A stretch of DNA of 64,000 bases from positions 62,001-126,000 of the forward strand of contig CALUZS010000007.1 of the NCBI GenBank assembly GCA_944325355.1, in the 5' to 3' direction. The notes under the pieces were generated by a model. That model ran no database searches. It saw nothing but the letters and a program-made list of their open reading frames with translations, and had not been told where the DNA came from. Shown piece after piece: positions 9,232 through 17,890 of the stretch. Source of the DNA: an uncultured Parabacteroides sp. GTDB lineage: Bacteria > Bacteroidota > Bacteroidia > Bacteroidales > Tannerellaceae. Position 1 is the first letter of the stretch; the number at the start of each line of letters is the position of its first letter. The position numbers were made by a program, and so were the translations under genes.

Positions 9232-9270
9232 CAACCATATTTGTTTTCTTGAAATCTAATTGTCGTAAGG

Positions 9271-10146
9271 ATGAATGTAGGGAGATTTTCCATTTTAATT
9301 TGTGTTTTGTCGTTTCTTCTCGTACAGATGGTTATGGCGCAGGAGACATCGACCACCAAGCCGCGTTCCGGTATTGGAAATAAGATTTTTCAGCAAACAT
9401 ATAATGCGGATAGTGTGAGGGAGATATTGGATAACATGCCGTATTTTTCTTTGTTTAAGGATAATTATTTTATTGGAGGGACAACGATAGGCGGGAAACC
9501 TACAGTTTATAATTCGGATATAAAGTTTCAGTTGAGCATAAGCCAGCGGCTGACAAAGAGCCGTTTGCCTTTTGATACCTATTTGTTTCTACAGTTTACG
9601 CAGAAAGCTTTTTGGAATGTTTTGCAGGAGTCGTTGCCGATGCGGGATTTGAATTTTAATCCAGGAATAGGCTTGGGGCGTCTGATTATACATAAAAACA
9701 AATATATCGGGAAAGGTTACCTGATGATTGAGCATGAATCGAACGGAAAAGATACAACGGCGTCCCGTAGTTGGAATAAAATTACGCTTGCGGCGGCAGT
9801 GGCATTGACACCGAATTGGGAGACCCAGTTTAAAGCTTGGATCCCTATTGTGGATGGGGAGAATAATCAAGATTTGCTGGAATATGCCGGGATATTCCAG
9901 CTGGCTGCCAATTATCGTTCGAACAACCGCCGTCTTAATTGTGGCGTTATTCTGACAAAATGCTTGAAGTGGTTCCGGTGGAATGTGCAATTGGAGTTTA
10001 GTTATAAGTTTTGGAAAAAAGACAATCAGTATTTTTTTGTGCAATATTATAATGGTTATGCGGAGAATCTGCTGGAATATAACCAACATAAAAGCATGTT
10101 ACGGGTAGGCTTTGTAATAAAACCGACCGATTTCAGCATATATTAG
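9271..10146 (+). CDS. pldA: Outer membrane phospholipase A (PldA-like)
   Basis: A 291-residue outer-membrane beta-barrel with a signal peptide (residues 1-23, cleaved after VMA). The active-site block of outer membrane phospholipase A is present: EHESNGKD with His155 and Ser157, and SRSWN with the Asn of the triad at 169. The closing strands include QYYNGYAENLLEYNQ, matching the family block that follows the calcium-binding region. It hydrolyses misplaced phospholipids in the outer leaflet. Length is close to Escherichia coli PldA (289). It ends at a bidirectional terminator shared with the convergent acyl-CoA dehydrogenase gene. Confidence 0.88.
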   Translation: MNVGRFSILICVLSFLLVQMVMAQETSTTKPRSGIGNKIFQQTYNADSVREILDNMPYFSLFKDNYFIGGTTIGGKPTVYNSDIKFQLSISQRLTKSRLPFDTYLFLQFTQKAFWNVLQESLPMRDLNFNPGIGLGRLIIHKNKYIGKGYLMIEHESNGKDTTASRSWNKITLAAAVALTPNWETQFKAWIPIVDGENNQDLLEYAGIFQLAANYRSNNRRLNCGVILTKCLKWFRWNVQLEFSYKFWKKDNQYFFVQYYNGYAENLLEYNQHKSMLRVGFVIKPTDFSIY

Positions 10147-10173
10147 GAACACTCTTTGCTGAGGGGGAAGTAA

Positions 10174-10207
10174 AAAGAGCCGGAATTTTCATTCCGGCTC
10201 TTTCTCT
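10174..10207. terminator. Bidirectional terminator between phospholipase and acyl-CoA dehydrogenase genes
   Basis: A perfect 13-bp stem (AAAGAGCCGGAAT / ATTCCGGCTCTTT) with a 4-nt loop, A-rich on the left and T-rich on the right, so it can stop transcription from both convergent genes. Confidence 0.85.
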
Positions 10208-10224
10208 TTTAGATATTTCGGCTG

Positions 10225-11934
10225 TTAAGCTTGATGTCTGTAATAAGAAATATCTTCATGCTTGAATTTGCTGATAAAGGCATAGATTTTATCAACTTCC
10301 GCTTGCCCATAGTTGATATAAACTTCGGCAGAACGACGGAAACTATCGTCTTCGTTTGCATCTAACAGCAATAAATATCCCATAACGCAATGGGCTCCTG
10401 CTTCAACCAACCGACGGGCATGGAAATCGATGTATTCGCTATTCTTTGTTTCCGTAACCATGTTGACTACATTCTCAAATAACCCGGTCATGGCAACCAG
10501 CTTTTGTTTTAAGTCACCCAATTCCGGTTTGAAATCCATTGTTTCATATTCTTTGATGCGGTTCAGGTATGTGTTGGTTGTTACGTGGCGGATTGCAGCG
10601 ACAACCTGCAACTGCGTTGTCCCTTCGTAGATATTGGTTATACGAGCATCTCTGTAGAGCCGTTCGCAAGTATAATCTTTCATGAAGCCGGAACCTCCGT
10701 GAACTTGGATGGCATCGTACGCATTCTGGTTGGCATATTCAGTCGTCATGCCTTTTCCCATTGGGGTGAAAGCGTCTGCCAGTTTACTGTATTTTTTGTA
10801 TTCGGCTCTTTCTTCGGGAGTCAGTTTACGCTCCTTGGAAATATCGTCGAGAGCTTTATAGATATCTACCAAACGAGCTGTTTCGTAAAGCATTGCCCGT
10901 GAAGCATCGGCTTTTGCGCGCATCAACGAAATTATTTCGGAGATAGCAGGGAACTCAATGATAGCCTTACCGAATTGTTTACGTTCGATGGCATAAGCGT
11001 ATGCTTCTCTATAAGCAGCTTCGCTCAGACCTACTGCTTGTGCCATGATTCCCAGACGGGCTCCGTTCATTAACGCCATGACGTACTTGATTAATCCTAA
11101 TTTCCTGTCTCCGCAAAGTTCAGCTTTTGCGTTTCGGAATACAAGCTCGCATGTGGGAGAACCTTTGATTCCCATCTTGTTTTCTATACGGCGGACATTG
11201 ACTCCTCCGTTGCGTTTGTCGTAAATAAACATGGAGAGACCGCGTCCGTCGCGTGTACCTTCTTCTGAACGCGCCAAAACCAGATGGATATCTGAATCTC
11301 CGTTAGTGATGAAACGTTTAACGCCGTTCAAGTACCAGCAGTTGTCTTTCTCGTTATAAGTGGCTTTCAGCATGACCGACTGCAAATCAGAACCTGCATC
11401 AGGCTCTGTCAAGTCCATAGACATGGTCTCTCCCCCACATACACGGGGCAAATAACGCTGGCGCTGGTCTTCGCTTCCGAATTCGTAAAGAGTTTCGGCG
11501 CAGTCTTGCAGCCCCCAAAGGTTTTCAAAGCCGGCATCAGCTCGTGATACCATATCGGCTGCCATGATGTAGGGCACGATTGGGAAATTCAGTCCGTTGT
11601 ATCGGCGTGGCATGGCAATACCCATTAATCCTGCTTTCCGAACAGCGTCCAGATTGATTTGTGTTCCTTTTGCATAAGTCACGCGACCGTCTTTGACAGA
11701 AGGACCTTCCTGGTCAACGCTTTCTGCATTGGGAGCTATGGTGTTTCCGCAGATTTCACCGACAATTTCCAAAACTTTTTCATAGCTGTCCATTGCGTCT
11801 TCAAAATCAACGGGCGCATAATCAAATTTATCTTTGTCGGCGTAATTGCGCTCTTTAAGTTCCACTATACGTCTCATCAAGGGATGGTGTAAGTGGTGCT
11901 TTAAACTTGGGTTATCTGTATAGAAATTTGCCAT
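10225..11934 (-). CDS. Acyl-CoA dehydrogenase
   Basis: A 569-residue flavoprotein that oxidises (or, in fermenters, reduces) acyl-CoA at the alpha-beta bond, passing electrons to EtfAB. Family blocks are present: MDLTEPDAGSDLQS (FAD and substrate binding), GSPTCELVFRNAK, ERKQFGKAIIEFPAI, and VHGGSGFMKDYTCERLYRDARITNIYEGTTQLQ, where the Glu of IYEGT is the usual catalytic base. The ~570-residue length with a C-terminal helical extension fits the long bacterial form. It is the third gene of etfB-etfA-acd, with only 2 bp between the etfA stop and this start. In anaerobic Bacteroidales this set may serve crotonyl-CoA reduction in butyrate formation or branched-chain acid metabolism; which one cannot be told from sequence. 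Confidence 0.94.
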   Translation of the reverse strand: MANFYTDNPSLKHHLHHPLMRRIVELKERNYADKDKFDYAPVDFEDAMDSYEKVLEIVGEICGNTIAPNAESVDQEGPSVKDGRVTYAKGTQINLDAVRKAGLMGIAMPRRYNGLNFPIVPYIMAADMVSRADAGFENLWGLQDCAETLYEFGSEDQRQRYLPRVCGGETMSMDLTEPDAGSDLQSVMLKATYNEKDNCWYLNGVKRFITNGDSDIHLVLARSEEGTRDGRGLSMFIYDKRNGGVNVRRIENKMGIKGSPTCELVFRNAKAELCGDRKLGLIKYVMALMNGARLGIMAQAVGLSEAAYREAYAYAIERKQFGKAIIEFPAISEIISLMRAKADASRAMLYETARLVDIYKALDDISKERKLTPEERAEYKKYSKLADAFTPMGKGMTTEYANQNAYDAIQVHGGSGFMKDYTCERLYRDARITNIYEGTTQLQVVAAIRHVTTNTYLNRIKEYETMDFKPELGDLKQKLVAMTGLFENVVNMVTETKNSEYIDFHARRLVEAGAHCVMGYLLLLDANEDDSFRRSAEVYINYGQAEVDKIYAFISKFKHEDISYYRHQA

Positions 11935-11936
11935 AA

Positions 11937-12956
11937 TTATTTCGTGTTCTTCTTATAATACTTAATCATTTTAGGTATAATATCTTCTACTGTTCCGTTT
12001 ATAACGTAATCGGCAATGCTGTTTATCGGAGCGTTCGGATCGTTGTTGATGGATATGATGATGGAACTTTCCTGCATTCCGGCAATGTGTTGGATTTGTC
12101 CGGAAATACCACAAGCAATGTACAGTTTCGGACGGACGGTTACTCCCGTTTGTCCGATTTGACGGTCATGTTCACAGAAACCTGCGTCTACAGCAGCGCG
12201 CGATGCTCCGACTTCACCTCCGATAACGGATGCTAAATCATATAACATTTGGAAATTTTCTTTGGAACCCACTCCGTAGCCTCCGGCGACAATGATGGGG
12301 GAACTTTTGATATTTACCTTACTTTTTTCCATTTGCCGGTCGATGACCGTAACAACGAAATCGGAATCACTTACATAATCGGCAACGTTGTGCTTCTTTA
12401 TTTCTCCTTTGTAGTCCGCATCGTAAATCTCTTTTTTCATTACGCCTTCACGAACCGTAGCCATTTGTGGACGGCACTCGGGATTGACGATTGTCGCAAC
12501 GATATTTCCTCCGAAAGCAGGCCGGATTTGGTAAAGCAGGTTATGATAAACCTTACCAATTTTCTTCTCTTCGTGGTCTCCTATCTCTAACGAGGTACAG
12601 TCGGCTGTTAGACCGCTCCCAGCAGCAGAAGATACACGCGGTCCCAAATCCCTTCCGATACTTGATGCGCCCATCAGAGCTATTTGCGGCTTTTCTTCCT
12701 TAAATAGTTTTACTAAGATTGCTGTATGCGGTTGGGAAGTGTATGGATATAACCGGGCATCATCGAATATATGTAATGTATCGACTCCATAAGGAAATAC
12801 TTGAGGAGCTATATTATCTAAATCATGTCCTATGGCAATGGCTTCCATCTTGCAACCAAGAGTATTAGCCAATGAACGTCCTTTGGTAAGTAATTCAAGA
12901 CTTACATCGGCAACGCAGCCGTCTTCTATTTCGCAATATACAAATAAATTGTTCAT
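11937..12956 (-). CDS. etfA: Electron transfer flavoprotein alpha subunit
   Basis: Binds FAD and passes electrons between acyl-CoA dehydrogenase and other carriers as a heterodimer with EtfB. The C-terminal FAD domain is clear (VVAGGYGVGSKENF, DRQIGQTGVTVRPKLYIACGISGQIQHIAGM, SINNDPNAPI). The start at 12956 (MNNLFVY) is preferred to the in-frame ATG at 12968, since it removes an overlap with etfB and fits the family start. About 339 residues, the usual size. It lies between etfB and the dehydrogenase gene in one operon. Confidence 0.95.
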   Translation of the reverse strand: MNNLFVYCEIEDGCVADVSLELLTKGRSLANTLGCKMEAIAIGHDLDNIAPQVFPYGVDTLHIFDDARLYPYTSQPHTAILVKLFKEEKPQIALMGASSIGRDLGPRVSSAAGSGLTADCTSLEIGDHEEKKIGKVYHNLLYQIRPAFGGNIVATIVNPECRPQMATVREGVMKKEIYDADYKGEIKKHNVADYVSDSDFVVTVIDRQMEKSKVNIKSSPIIVAGGYGVGSKENFQMLYDLASVIGGEVGASRAAVDAGFCEHDRQIGQTGVTVRPKLYIACGISGQIQHIAGMQESSIIISINNDPNAPINSIADYVINGTVEDIIPKMIKYYKKNTK

Positions 12957-12960
12957 GATA

Positions 12961-13830
12961 TTATCCAATTGTGTGATTTGCGATTAATTCTTTCATTAAA
13001 TTGTCGATAGCTTCATCGGAAGAGTCCAAAGTAACGCTTTCTTTTGCTTGGAATACGATGTTTTCTATCTTTTTTACTTTTGTAGGAGAGCCGGATAACC
13101 CGCAAAGGGCTGTATCGGCGTTGACATCCGCCACGCTCCATTCAGCAAGGTTCAGATAAGGACGGGCATCGTATAACTCTTCATATCCCGGGGTCTCTTT
13201 CCTTTCTGTGGAGGTCTTTGCATGTTTATACTTTTGGACCAATTTGGCATTTCTCGGCCGGCATTCCGCTGCTGTCCCGTTAACAGTGATTACTATCGGG
13301 AGTTTACCTTCTACTGTTTCAATACCTTTTTCCAAACGGCGTTTTACAGTTACCTTGCCATTATCGATTTTTGTGATTTCTTCGGCATAAGTAATCTGGC
13401 TTAAGCCGAGTTTCTCTGCCACTTGTGGACCTACTTGTGCAGTGTCGCCATCAATCGCTTGCCGTCCGCAAATGATTAAATCGTAATCTTTTATTTTGCG
13501 GATTGCCATGGATAATGCATAGGAAGTTGCCAATGTGTCAGCTCCTGCAAATGCTCGGTCGGTTAATAGATAACCATTGTCTGCACCACGATATAAACCT
13601 TCTCTGATAATTTCGGCAGCACGTCCGGGACCCATGGTAAGTAGTGAGATGGTTGTTCCCGGATAAGCCTCTTTTAAGCGTAAAGCTTGTTCAAGTGCAT
13701 TCAAGTCTTCCGGATTGAAAATAGCAGGAAGTACGGCACGGTTGATGGTTCCGTCTTCTTTCATTGCGTCTTTTCCTACATTTCTTGTATCGGGGACTTG
13801 TTTAGCTAATACAATAATTCTTAAACCCAT
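12961..13830 (-). CDS. etfB: Electron transfer flavoprotein beta subunit
   Basis: A 289-residue EtfB, the AMP-binding partner of EtfA. It starts with the family block IIVLAKQVPDT and carries the signature DYDLIICGRQAIDGDTAQVGPQVAEKLGL, and VKRRLEKGIETVEGKLP. It leads the operon etfB-etfA-acd on the minus strand. A good promoter (-7 TACTTTTG with a TTTG box 18 bp further upstream) lies 56 bp before the start. Confidence 0.95.
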   Translation of the reverse strand: MGLRIIVLAKQVPDTRNVGKDAMKEDGTINRAVLPAIFNPEDLNALEQALRLKEAYPGTTISLLTMGPGRAAEIIREGLYRGADNGYLLTDRAFAGADTLATSYALSMAIRKIKDYDLIICGRQAIDGDTAQVGPQVAEKLGLSQITYAEEITKIDNGKVTVKRRLEKGIETVEGKLPIVITVNGTAAECRPRNAKLVQKYKHAKTSTERKETPGYEELYDARPYLNLAEWSVADVNADTALCGLSGSPTKVKKIENIVFQAKESVTLDSSDEAIDNLMKELIANHTIG

Positions 13831-13885
13831 TTTCTTATTTCTCTATTAGTTTTTCAATGGAATTTTTATTAGTTCCTTGTGTCTG

Positions 13886-13915
13886 CAAAAGTAATCAAAC
13901 ATTTGTAACCACAAA
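13886..13915 (-). promoter_or_regulatory. Promoter of the etfB-etfA-acd operon
   Basis: Minus strand TTTG, 18-nt spacer, then TACTTTTG. This is close to the Bacteroidota sigma-ABfr consensus TTTG-N19-TAnnTTTG. Confidence 0.65.
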
Positions 13916-14026
13916 GGAAAAGTAATGATAAAAATACCTATTATGCTAAAGGGGAGCTCTTTGGGCGTGTTTTTGCAATGGCTTTGATAATGATGGAAAA
14001 GTATCGTTTTCTCTGGATTGTCCGGA

Positions 14027-14084
14027 ATAATATAAGACAGAAAGCCGGAAACCTTATGATTCCCGGCTTTCTGTCTTATATTAT
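14027..14084. terminator. Long perfect inverted repeat, probable terminator
   Basis: A perfect 22-bp stem (from ATAATATAAGACAG to the mirrored CTGTCTTATATTAT) with a 14-nt loop. It lies 9 bp beyond the stop codon of the minus-strand peptidase gene and probably ends its transcript, though it lacks a long T-run. The rest of the 263 bp before etfB holds only the etfB promoter. Confidence 0.6.
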
Positions 14085-14093
14085 GTTAAAAAG

Positions 14094-14780
14094 TTATTCC
14101 CGGTCTCTTCCGCCCAAAAATATCATGATATAATAGAGTAATGTGGCCAAAGAACCCAATGCTGCCACTACGTATGTGTATGCCGCCGAGCGCAAAGCGT
14201 CCTCGGCTTTGTCGTGTGTGTACACATTCGTGATGCCGGCGCGGCTTAACCATGCCAAAGCGCGTTGACTTGCATTGATTTCTACCGGTAAAGTGATAAA
14301 ACTAAACAATGTTGTCGATGCAAACAGGATTATGCCAAACAGCAATAGCTGAGGGAACGAATGGAGTAATAGCATTCCTCCCAATAAAACCCAAGTCATG
14401 ATGTTCGACGCAAAACTTACGACAGGTACCAATGCCGAACGCATTTTCAAAGGAGCGTATGCGGTTGCATGTTGAACGGCATGCCCGCATTCGTGTGCGG
14501 CAACGGCGGCGGCAGCGATGCTGTTGCTATGATAAACAGATTCACTTAGATTTACAGTTTTGTTCATCGGGTTGTAATGGTCTGTCAGATGTCCTGGAGT
14601 ACAAGTCACTTTTACATCGTAAATGCCGTTTTCATGTAACATCTTTTCGGCAACTTCGCGTCCGGTCATTCCGTTTGGTAACGGAATTTGTGAATACTTT
14701 TCAAATTTTCTTTGCAAGCGGGATGAAACGAGCCAGCTTAACAAAGCGAAACCAATAAATATAATCCAATAAATTCCCAT
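14094..14780 (-). CDS. Membrane zinc metallopeptidase (YugP/Zn_peptidase_2 family)
   Basis: A 228-residue membrane-bound peptidase-like protein of the YugP family (Pfam Zn_peptidase_2). An N-terminal membrane segment (residues ~3-20) is followed by the zinc site AAHECGHAVQH (His96, Glu97, His100). Two or three more hydrophobic segments follow at ~115-165 and ~200-225. The family block ARxAL before the end is seen as SQRALAWLSRAGI. The cellular role of the family is poorly known. It is a single gene with its own promoter and terminator. Confidence 0.9.
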   Translation of the reverse strand: MGIYWIIFIGFALLSWLVSSRLQRKFEKYSQIPLPNGMTGREVAEKMLHENGIYDVKVTCTPGHLTDHYNPMNKTVNLSESVYHSNSIAAAAVAAHECGHAVQHATAYAPLKMRSALVPVVSFASNIMTWVLLGGMLLLHSFPQLLLFGIILFASTTLFSFITLPVEINASQRALAWLSRAGITNVYTHDKAEDALRSAAYTYVVAALGSLATLLYYIMIFLGGRDRE

Positions 14781-14807
14781 ATTTCTTATTGTTAATAATT
14801 ACGGTTT

Positions 14808-14837
14808 CAAATATACAAATACTTTACCATAAACAAA
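14808..14837 (-). promoter_or_regulatory. Promoter of the zinc peptidase gene
   Basis: Minus strand TTTG, 18-nt spacer, TATATTTG, 28 bp before the start codon. It partly overlaps the outer arm of the purA terminator hairpin. Confidence 0.6.
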
Positions 14838-14876
14838 AAAATGGCAGAAAATGATTTCTTTTCTGCCATTTTGTAA
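14838..14876 (-). terminator. Intrinsic terminator of fur-purA
   Basis: A perfect 14-bp stem (AAAATGGCAGAAAA / TTTTCTGCCATTTT) with a 7-nt loop. On the minus strand it follows the purA stop by 14 bp and runs into TTTTTGTTT. Confidence 0.8.
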
Positions 14877-14886
14877 GATATATAGG

Positions 14887-16158
14887 TTATTCTTCGGTGT
14901 ATCGGATGATTGTTTGTTCGCGATCCGGACCGACAGAAACGATTTTGACAGGAACTCCCAGCTCTTCTTCCAGGAATGTCAGGTAAGCATTGAATTCTTC
15001 CGGAAATTCGTCTTCGCTGGTCATTTTTGTCATGTCTGTATTCCATCCGGGAATTTCTACGTAAACAGGTTCAACGGAGTCGTTTATTTCAAATGGAAAC
15101 TCGGTGGTCTCTTCTCCGTTGATTTTGTATGCTACACAAGCTTTGATTGTATCAAACGAATCCAAGACGTCGCTCTTCATCATGATTAATTGAGTTACTC
15201 CGTTAATCATGACTGCATAACGCAAAGCAACCAAGTCGATCCATCCGCAGCGGCGTTTCCGTCCGGTTACAGCTCCGAACTCATGTCCGAGCGCACCGAT
15301 TTTGTCGCCTGTTTCATCGAATAATTCGGTTGGGAACGGACCGCTACCAACGCGTGTACAATATGCTTTGAAGATTCCATAAACGTCTCCGATGCTACGG
15401 GGAGATATTCCCAATCCTGTGCAACATCCGGCACAAATGGTGTTTGATGAGGTGACAAACGGGTAAGAACCGAAGTCGATGTCAAGCATTGTCCCTTGTG
15501 CGCCTTCTGCCAAAATGGATTTCCCGTCTTTCAAGAATCCGTTTATTACGTGTTCGCTGTCGATTAACTTGAACTGTTTCAAGTATTCCAGTGCGTCAAA
15601 CCACTCTTTTTCCAATGCAGTAATGTCGTATTGGTAATTTAAAGATTTCAGGATTGCCTCGTGACGTGCTTTGGCAGCAGCATATTTTTCGGAAAAGTTA
15701 TGAAGTAAATCACCTACACGGACACCGTTGCGGCTGATTTTGTCGGTATAGGTCGGGCCGATGCCTTTTCCGGTTGTTCCGATTTTTCCTGACCCTTTAG
15801 ACGCTTCGTATGCAGCATCCAGAATGCGGTGTGTCGGTAAAATCAAATGCGCCTTTTTTGAAATGTATAGCTGTTTGGTGATATCATGACCGCTTGCAGC
15901 CAAAGCTTCTGCTTCTTGTTTGAACAAAAGCGGGTCAAGGACAACGCCGTTCCCTATAACATTGACTTTTCCTCCTTGGAAAATTCCTGAAGGAATGGAG
16001 CGCAATACATATTTTTCTCCGTTGAACTCTAATGTATGTCCCGCATTCGGTCCGCCTTGGAAGCGGGTGACAACATCGTATCTGGGAGTCAGTACATCGA
16101 CAATCTTGCCTTTGCCCTCATCTCCCCACTGTAAACCTAACAGTACATCTACTTTCAT
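14887..16158 (-). CDS. purA: Adenylosuccinate synthase
   Basis: Converts IMP, aspartate and GTP to adenylosuccinate, the first committed step of AMP synthesis. The start at 16158 (MKVDVLLGLQWGDEGKGKIVD) matches the family N-terminus; the upstream in-frame ATG at 16218 lies inside fur. GTP and IMP sites are seen: GDEGKGK, QGGPNAGHT, GTTGKGIGPTYTDK, EGAQGTMLDIDFGSYPFVTSSN and VTGRKRRCGWID. At 423 residues it has family length. It follows fur by 14 bp and is probably co-transcribed with it, an order often seen in Bacteroidales. Confidence 0.97.
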   Translation of the reverse strand: MKVDVLLGLQWGDEGKGKIVDVLTPRYDVVTRFQGGPNAGHTLEFNGEKYVLRSIPSGIFQGGKVNVIGNGVVLDPLLFKQEAEALAASGHDITKQLYISKKAHLILPTHRILDAAYEASKGSGKIGTTGKGIGPTYTDKISRNGVRVGDLLHNFSEKYAAAKARHEAILKSLNYQYDITALEKEWFDALEYLKQFKLIDSEHVINGFLKDGKSILAEGAQGTMLDIDFGSYPFVTSSNTICAGCCTGLGISPRSIGDVYGIFKAYCTRVGSGPFPTELFDETGDKIGALGHEFGAVTGRKRRCGWIDLVALRYAVMINGVTQLIMMKSDVLDSFDTIKACVAYKINGEETTEFPFEINDSVEPVYVEIPGWNTDMTKMTSEDEFPEEFNAYLTFLEEELGVPVKIVSVGPDREQTIIRYTEE

Positions 16159-16172
16159 TTCTTGTATATTGG

Positions 16173-16649
16173 TTAATATTTTTCTTTCGATAATTTCTTT
16201 CGTAAAGCGTATCGGCATCTGCTACATAATCCATATATATATATATTGTAGGATTCCGGAGTAAATCGCCGAAATCTGAGATTTGCCAGATTGAAGTCCA
16301 AAGAATCCCTGGACGCTTCCATCACTGATCCGCATTTGGTGCAAATCATATAAATATGTTTGTCGGCCAAAAGTTTCAACTCGAAAAATATGGTGTTTGA
16401 ACCGAACTGATGCCTTACCAACAAACCGGAAGCAATAAAAATTTCTATGCTGTTATATAGCGTAGCCCTGCTTACATGAAAATTGGAAAATTCCATTTGT
16501 TCATATAGCTGCTTTATATCGAAATAGCTTGGAAAGGTGCATATCCGGTCGAATATGGCGTATCTTTCTTCCGTTTTACGGAGATTGTTCAGCTCTAAAA
16601 AGTCATCGAGCTTTTTGCGCAAACCTTTATATGAATCTTTACTGACCAT
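16173..16649 (-). CDS. fur: Fur-family transcriptional regulator
   Basis: A 158-residue metal- or peroxide-responsive repressor. The winged-helix part is at ~10-85 (ERYAIFDRICTFPSYFDIKQLYEQM, FHVSRATLYNSIEIFIASGLL). Two zinc CxxC pairs are present, CTKCG and CSRCR. The start at 16649 (MVSKDSYKGL) is preferred to 16670 because the -7 element overlaps the latter. It precedes purA in one operon. The histidine set of the regulatory site is reduced (DKHIYMIC), so I cannot say whether it senses iron, zinc or peroxide. A run of seven AT dinucleotides lies in the coding sequence just before the second CxxC. Confidence 0.88.
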   Translation of the reverse strand: MVSKDSYKGLRKKLDDFLELNNLRKTEERYAIFDRICTFPSYFDIKQLYEQMEFSNFHVSRATLYNSIEIFIASGLLVRHQFGSNTIFFELKLLADKHIYMICTKCGSVMEASRDSLDFNLANLRFRRFTPESYNIYIYGLCSRCRYALRKKLSKEKY

Positions 16650-16669
16650 TCCGATAATTCCATCTGCCA

Positions 16670-16698
16670 CAAAGGTAGTGATTTATTTGATATGCAAA
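16670..16698 (-). promoter_or_regulatory. Promoter of fur-purA
   Basis: Minus strand TTTG, 17-nt spacer, TACCTTTG, a full -7 match. It places the transcript start near 16662 and therefore decides the fur start at 16649. Confidence 0.6.
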
Positions 16699-16782
16699 AA
16701 AACGCTTGCGGTTTTCATGGATGGCAAACGCCGATTTTGCATCCGTTTTACCAAGCAATTTCCCGGTTCTGTTTACGTCTCC

Positions 16783-17694
16783 TTATTTTTCCAGACTGAT
16801 GATTTCCCGGACAAAGTAGACTCCTGCGTAACTGGCAGCGAACCCGTCTTTCCATTTGCCGTTGTATTCGACTTTGAGCGTCGCCTTTATCGGTTCACCG
16901 TTCTTGGTCCCTTTTGTTACTTGATCATATAAGGTATAGAGTTTCCCGGTTTTGTCAACAACCCAAAATTCATCATTGCTGTTTTCCGGCTTGAATGAAC
17001 GAGTCTCGTGCCCTATGCGCAATGTGCCACTTAGGGTATAAAGTATGTCTTTTGACAAACCGGATGATGTCTCAGTGGTGAACCGGATGCTGTTTTCATC
17101 GAACAAAGGCATTTCTTGCCCGATTTCAATGAACAGAGCTTTGTCGGGGTTGCTTTTATGTATTTCGAAAAATCGTTGACCGCTATTGCCGACTCCCCAA
17201 CCGTTGCAGGTGGATGGTACCGGCTCTTTTTCCATAAGTTCGCTTATTTGTTTGGCATATTCGCCATTGGGTATCATGATATACCTGCGGACGTCCGGAC
17301 GATTTGATTCCATCTCTTGGAACTGGCATGTTTGTGATTTGTCCCAGCCATCGGTTGTCTCCAGGTATCGGAGGACATCTGTGATCTCTTTGTTTTCCAA
17401 GTCGAATATCTGAATTTTTCTCTGTGGAACGGGCGTTTCGTCCCTGACCATTACGATGCCTGGCAGTGCCGGGTCTGCGATTAATCGTATATGGTCATTT
17501 TTCTGGGTCATCAAACTTATTCCGGAGCCGGTAGTTTTTACCCATTCAAATCCTTCAAAAGGTTTTCTGGAAGGAGTTCCCTCTGTTTGTTCATGAACTG
17601 TATTATCTGGGATGTTTGCCTGGGAATCCTGGTTGTTTTTATTCCCGCAAGAGAATAAACCTGTGACAAGGAATATGAAAAAAATCTTTTTCAT
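16783..17694 (-). CDS. Lipoprotein of unknown function, NlpE-like C-terminus
   Basis: A ~303-residue lipoprotein. The start at 17694 (MKKIFFIFLVTGLFSCG) gives a standard lipobox (LFSC) with the Cys at 16; upstream in-frame ATGs would extend the signal. A Ser/Gln/Asn-rich linker follows. The C-terminal part (LYTLSGTLRIGHETRSFKPENSNDEFWVVDKTG ending VYFVREI) resembles the small barrel region of NlpE/META-like envelope lipoproteins, but I do not assign a family firmly. It is a single gene. A TATATTTG -7 element (17865-17872, minus strand) lies ~170 bp upstream. Confidence 0.7.
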   Translation of the reverse strand: MKKIFFIFLVTGLFSCGNKNNQDSQANIPDNTVHEQTEGTPSRKPFEGFEWVKTTGSGISLMTQKNDHIRLIADPALPGIVMVRDETPVPQRKIQIFDLENKEITDVLRYLETTDGWDKSQTCQFQEMESNRPDVRRYIMIPNGEYAKQISELMEKEPVPSTCNGWGVGNSGQRFFEIHKSNPDKALFIEIGQEMPLFDENSIRFTTETSSGLSKDILYTLSGTLRIGHETRSFKPENSNDEFWVVDKTGKLYTLYDQVTKGTKNGEPIKATLKVEYNGKWKDGFAASYAGVYFVREIISLEK

Positions 17695-17890
17695 GTTGTT
17701 TTTCATCATATAATTCATTAATTTAATGATAGGAAGAATTGGCTTCACTTTTTAGGTTGGTGAAGGATAGCAATTTCCTGTCAATGGTGTTAATAATTCA
17801 GGTGTGTCAGAAAAAAACGGCGATCTTCTGGAAAAGACGTCTGTTTGTCTGACGGCTGTTATTGCAAATATATGAATTTATGTTTGACAG

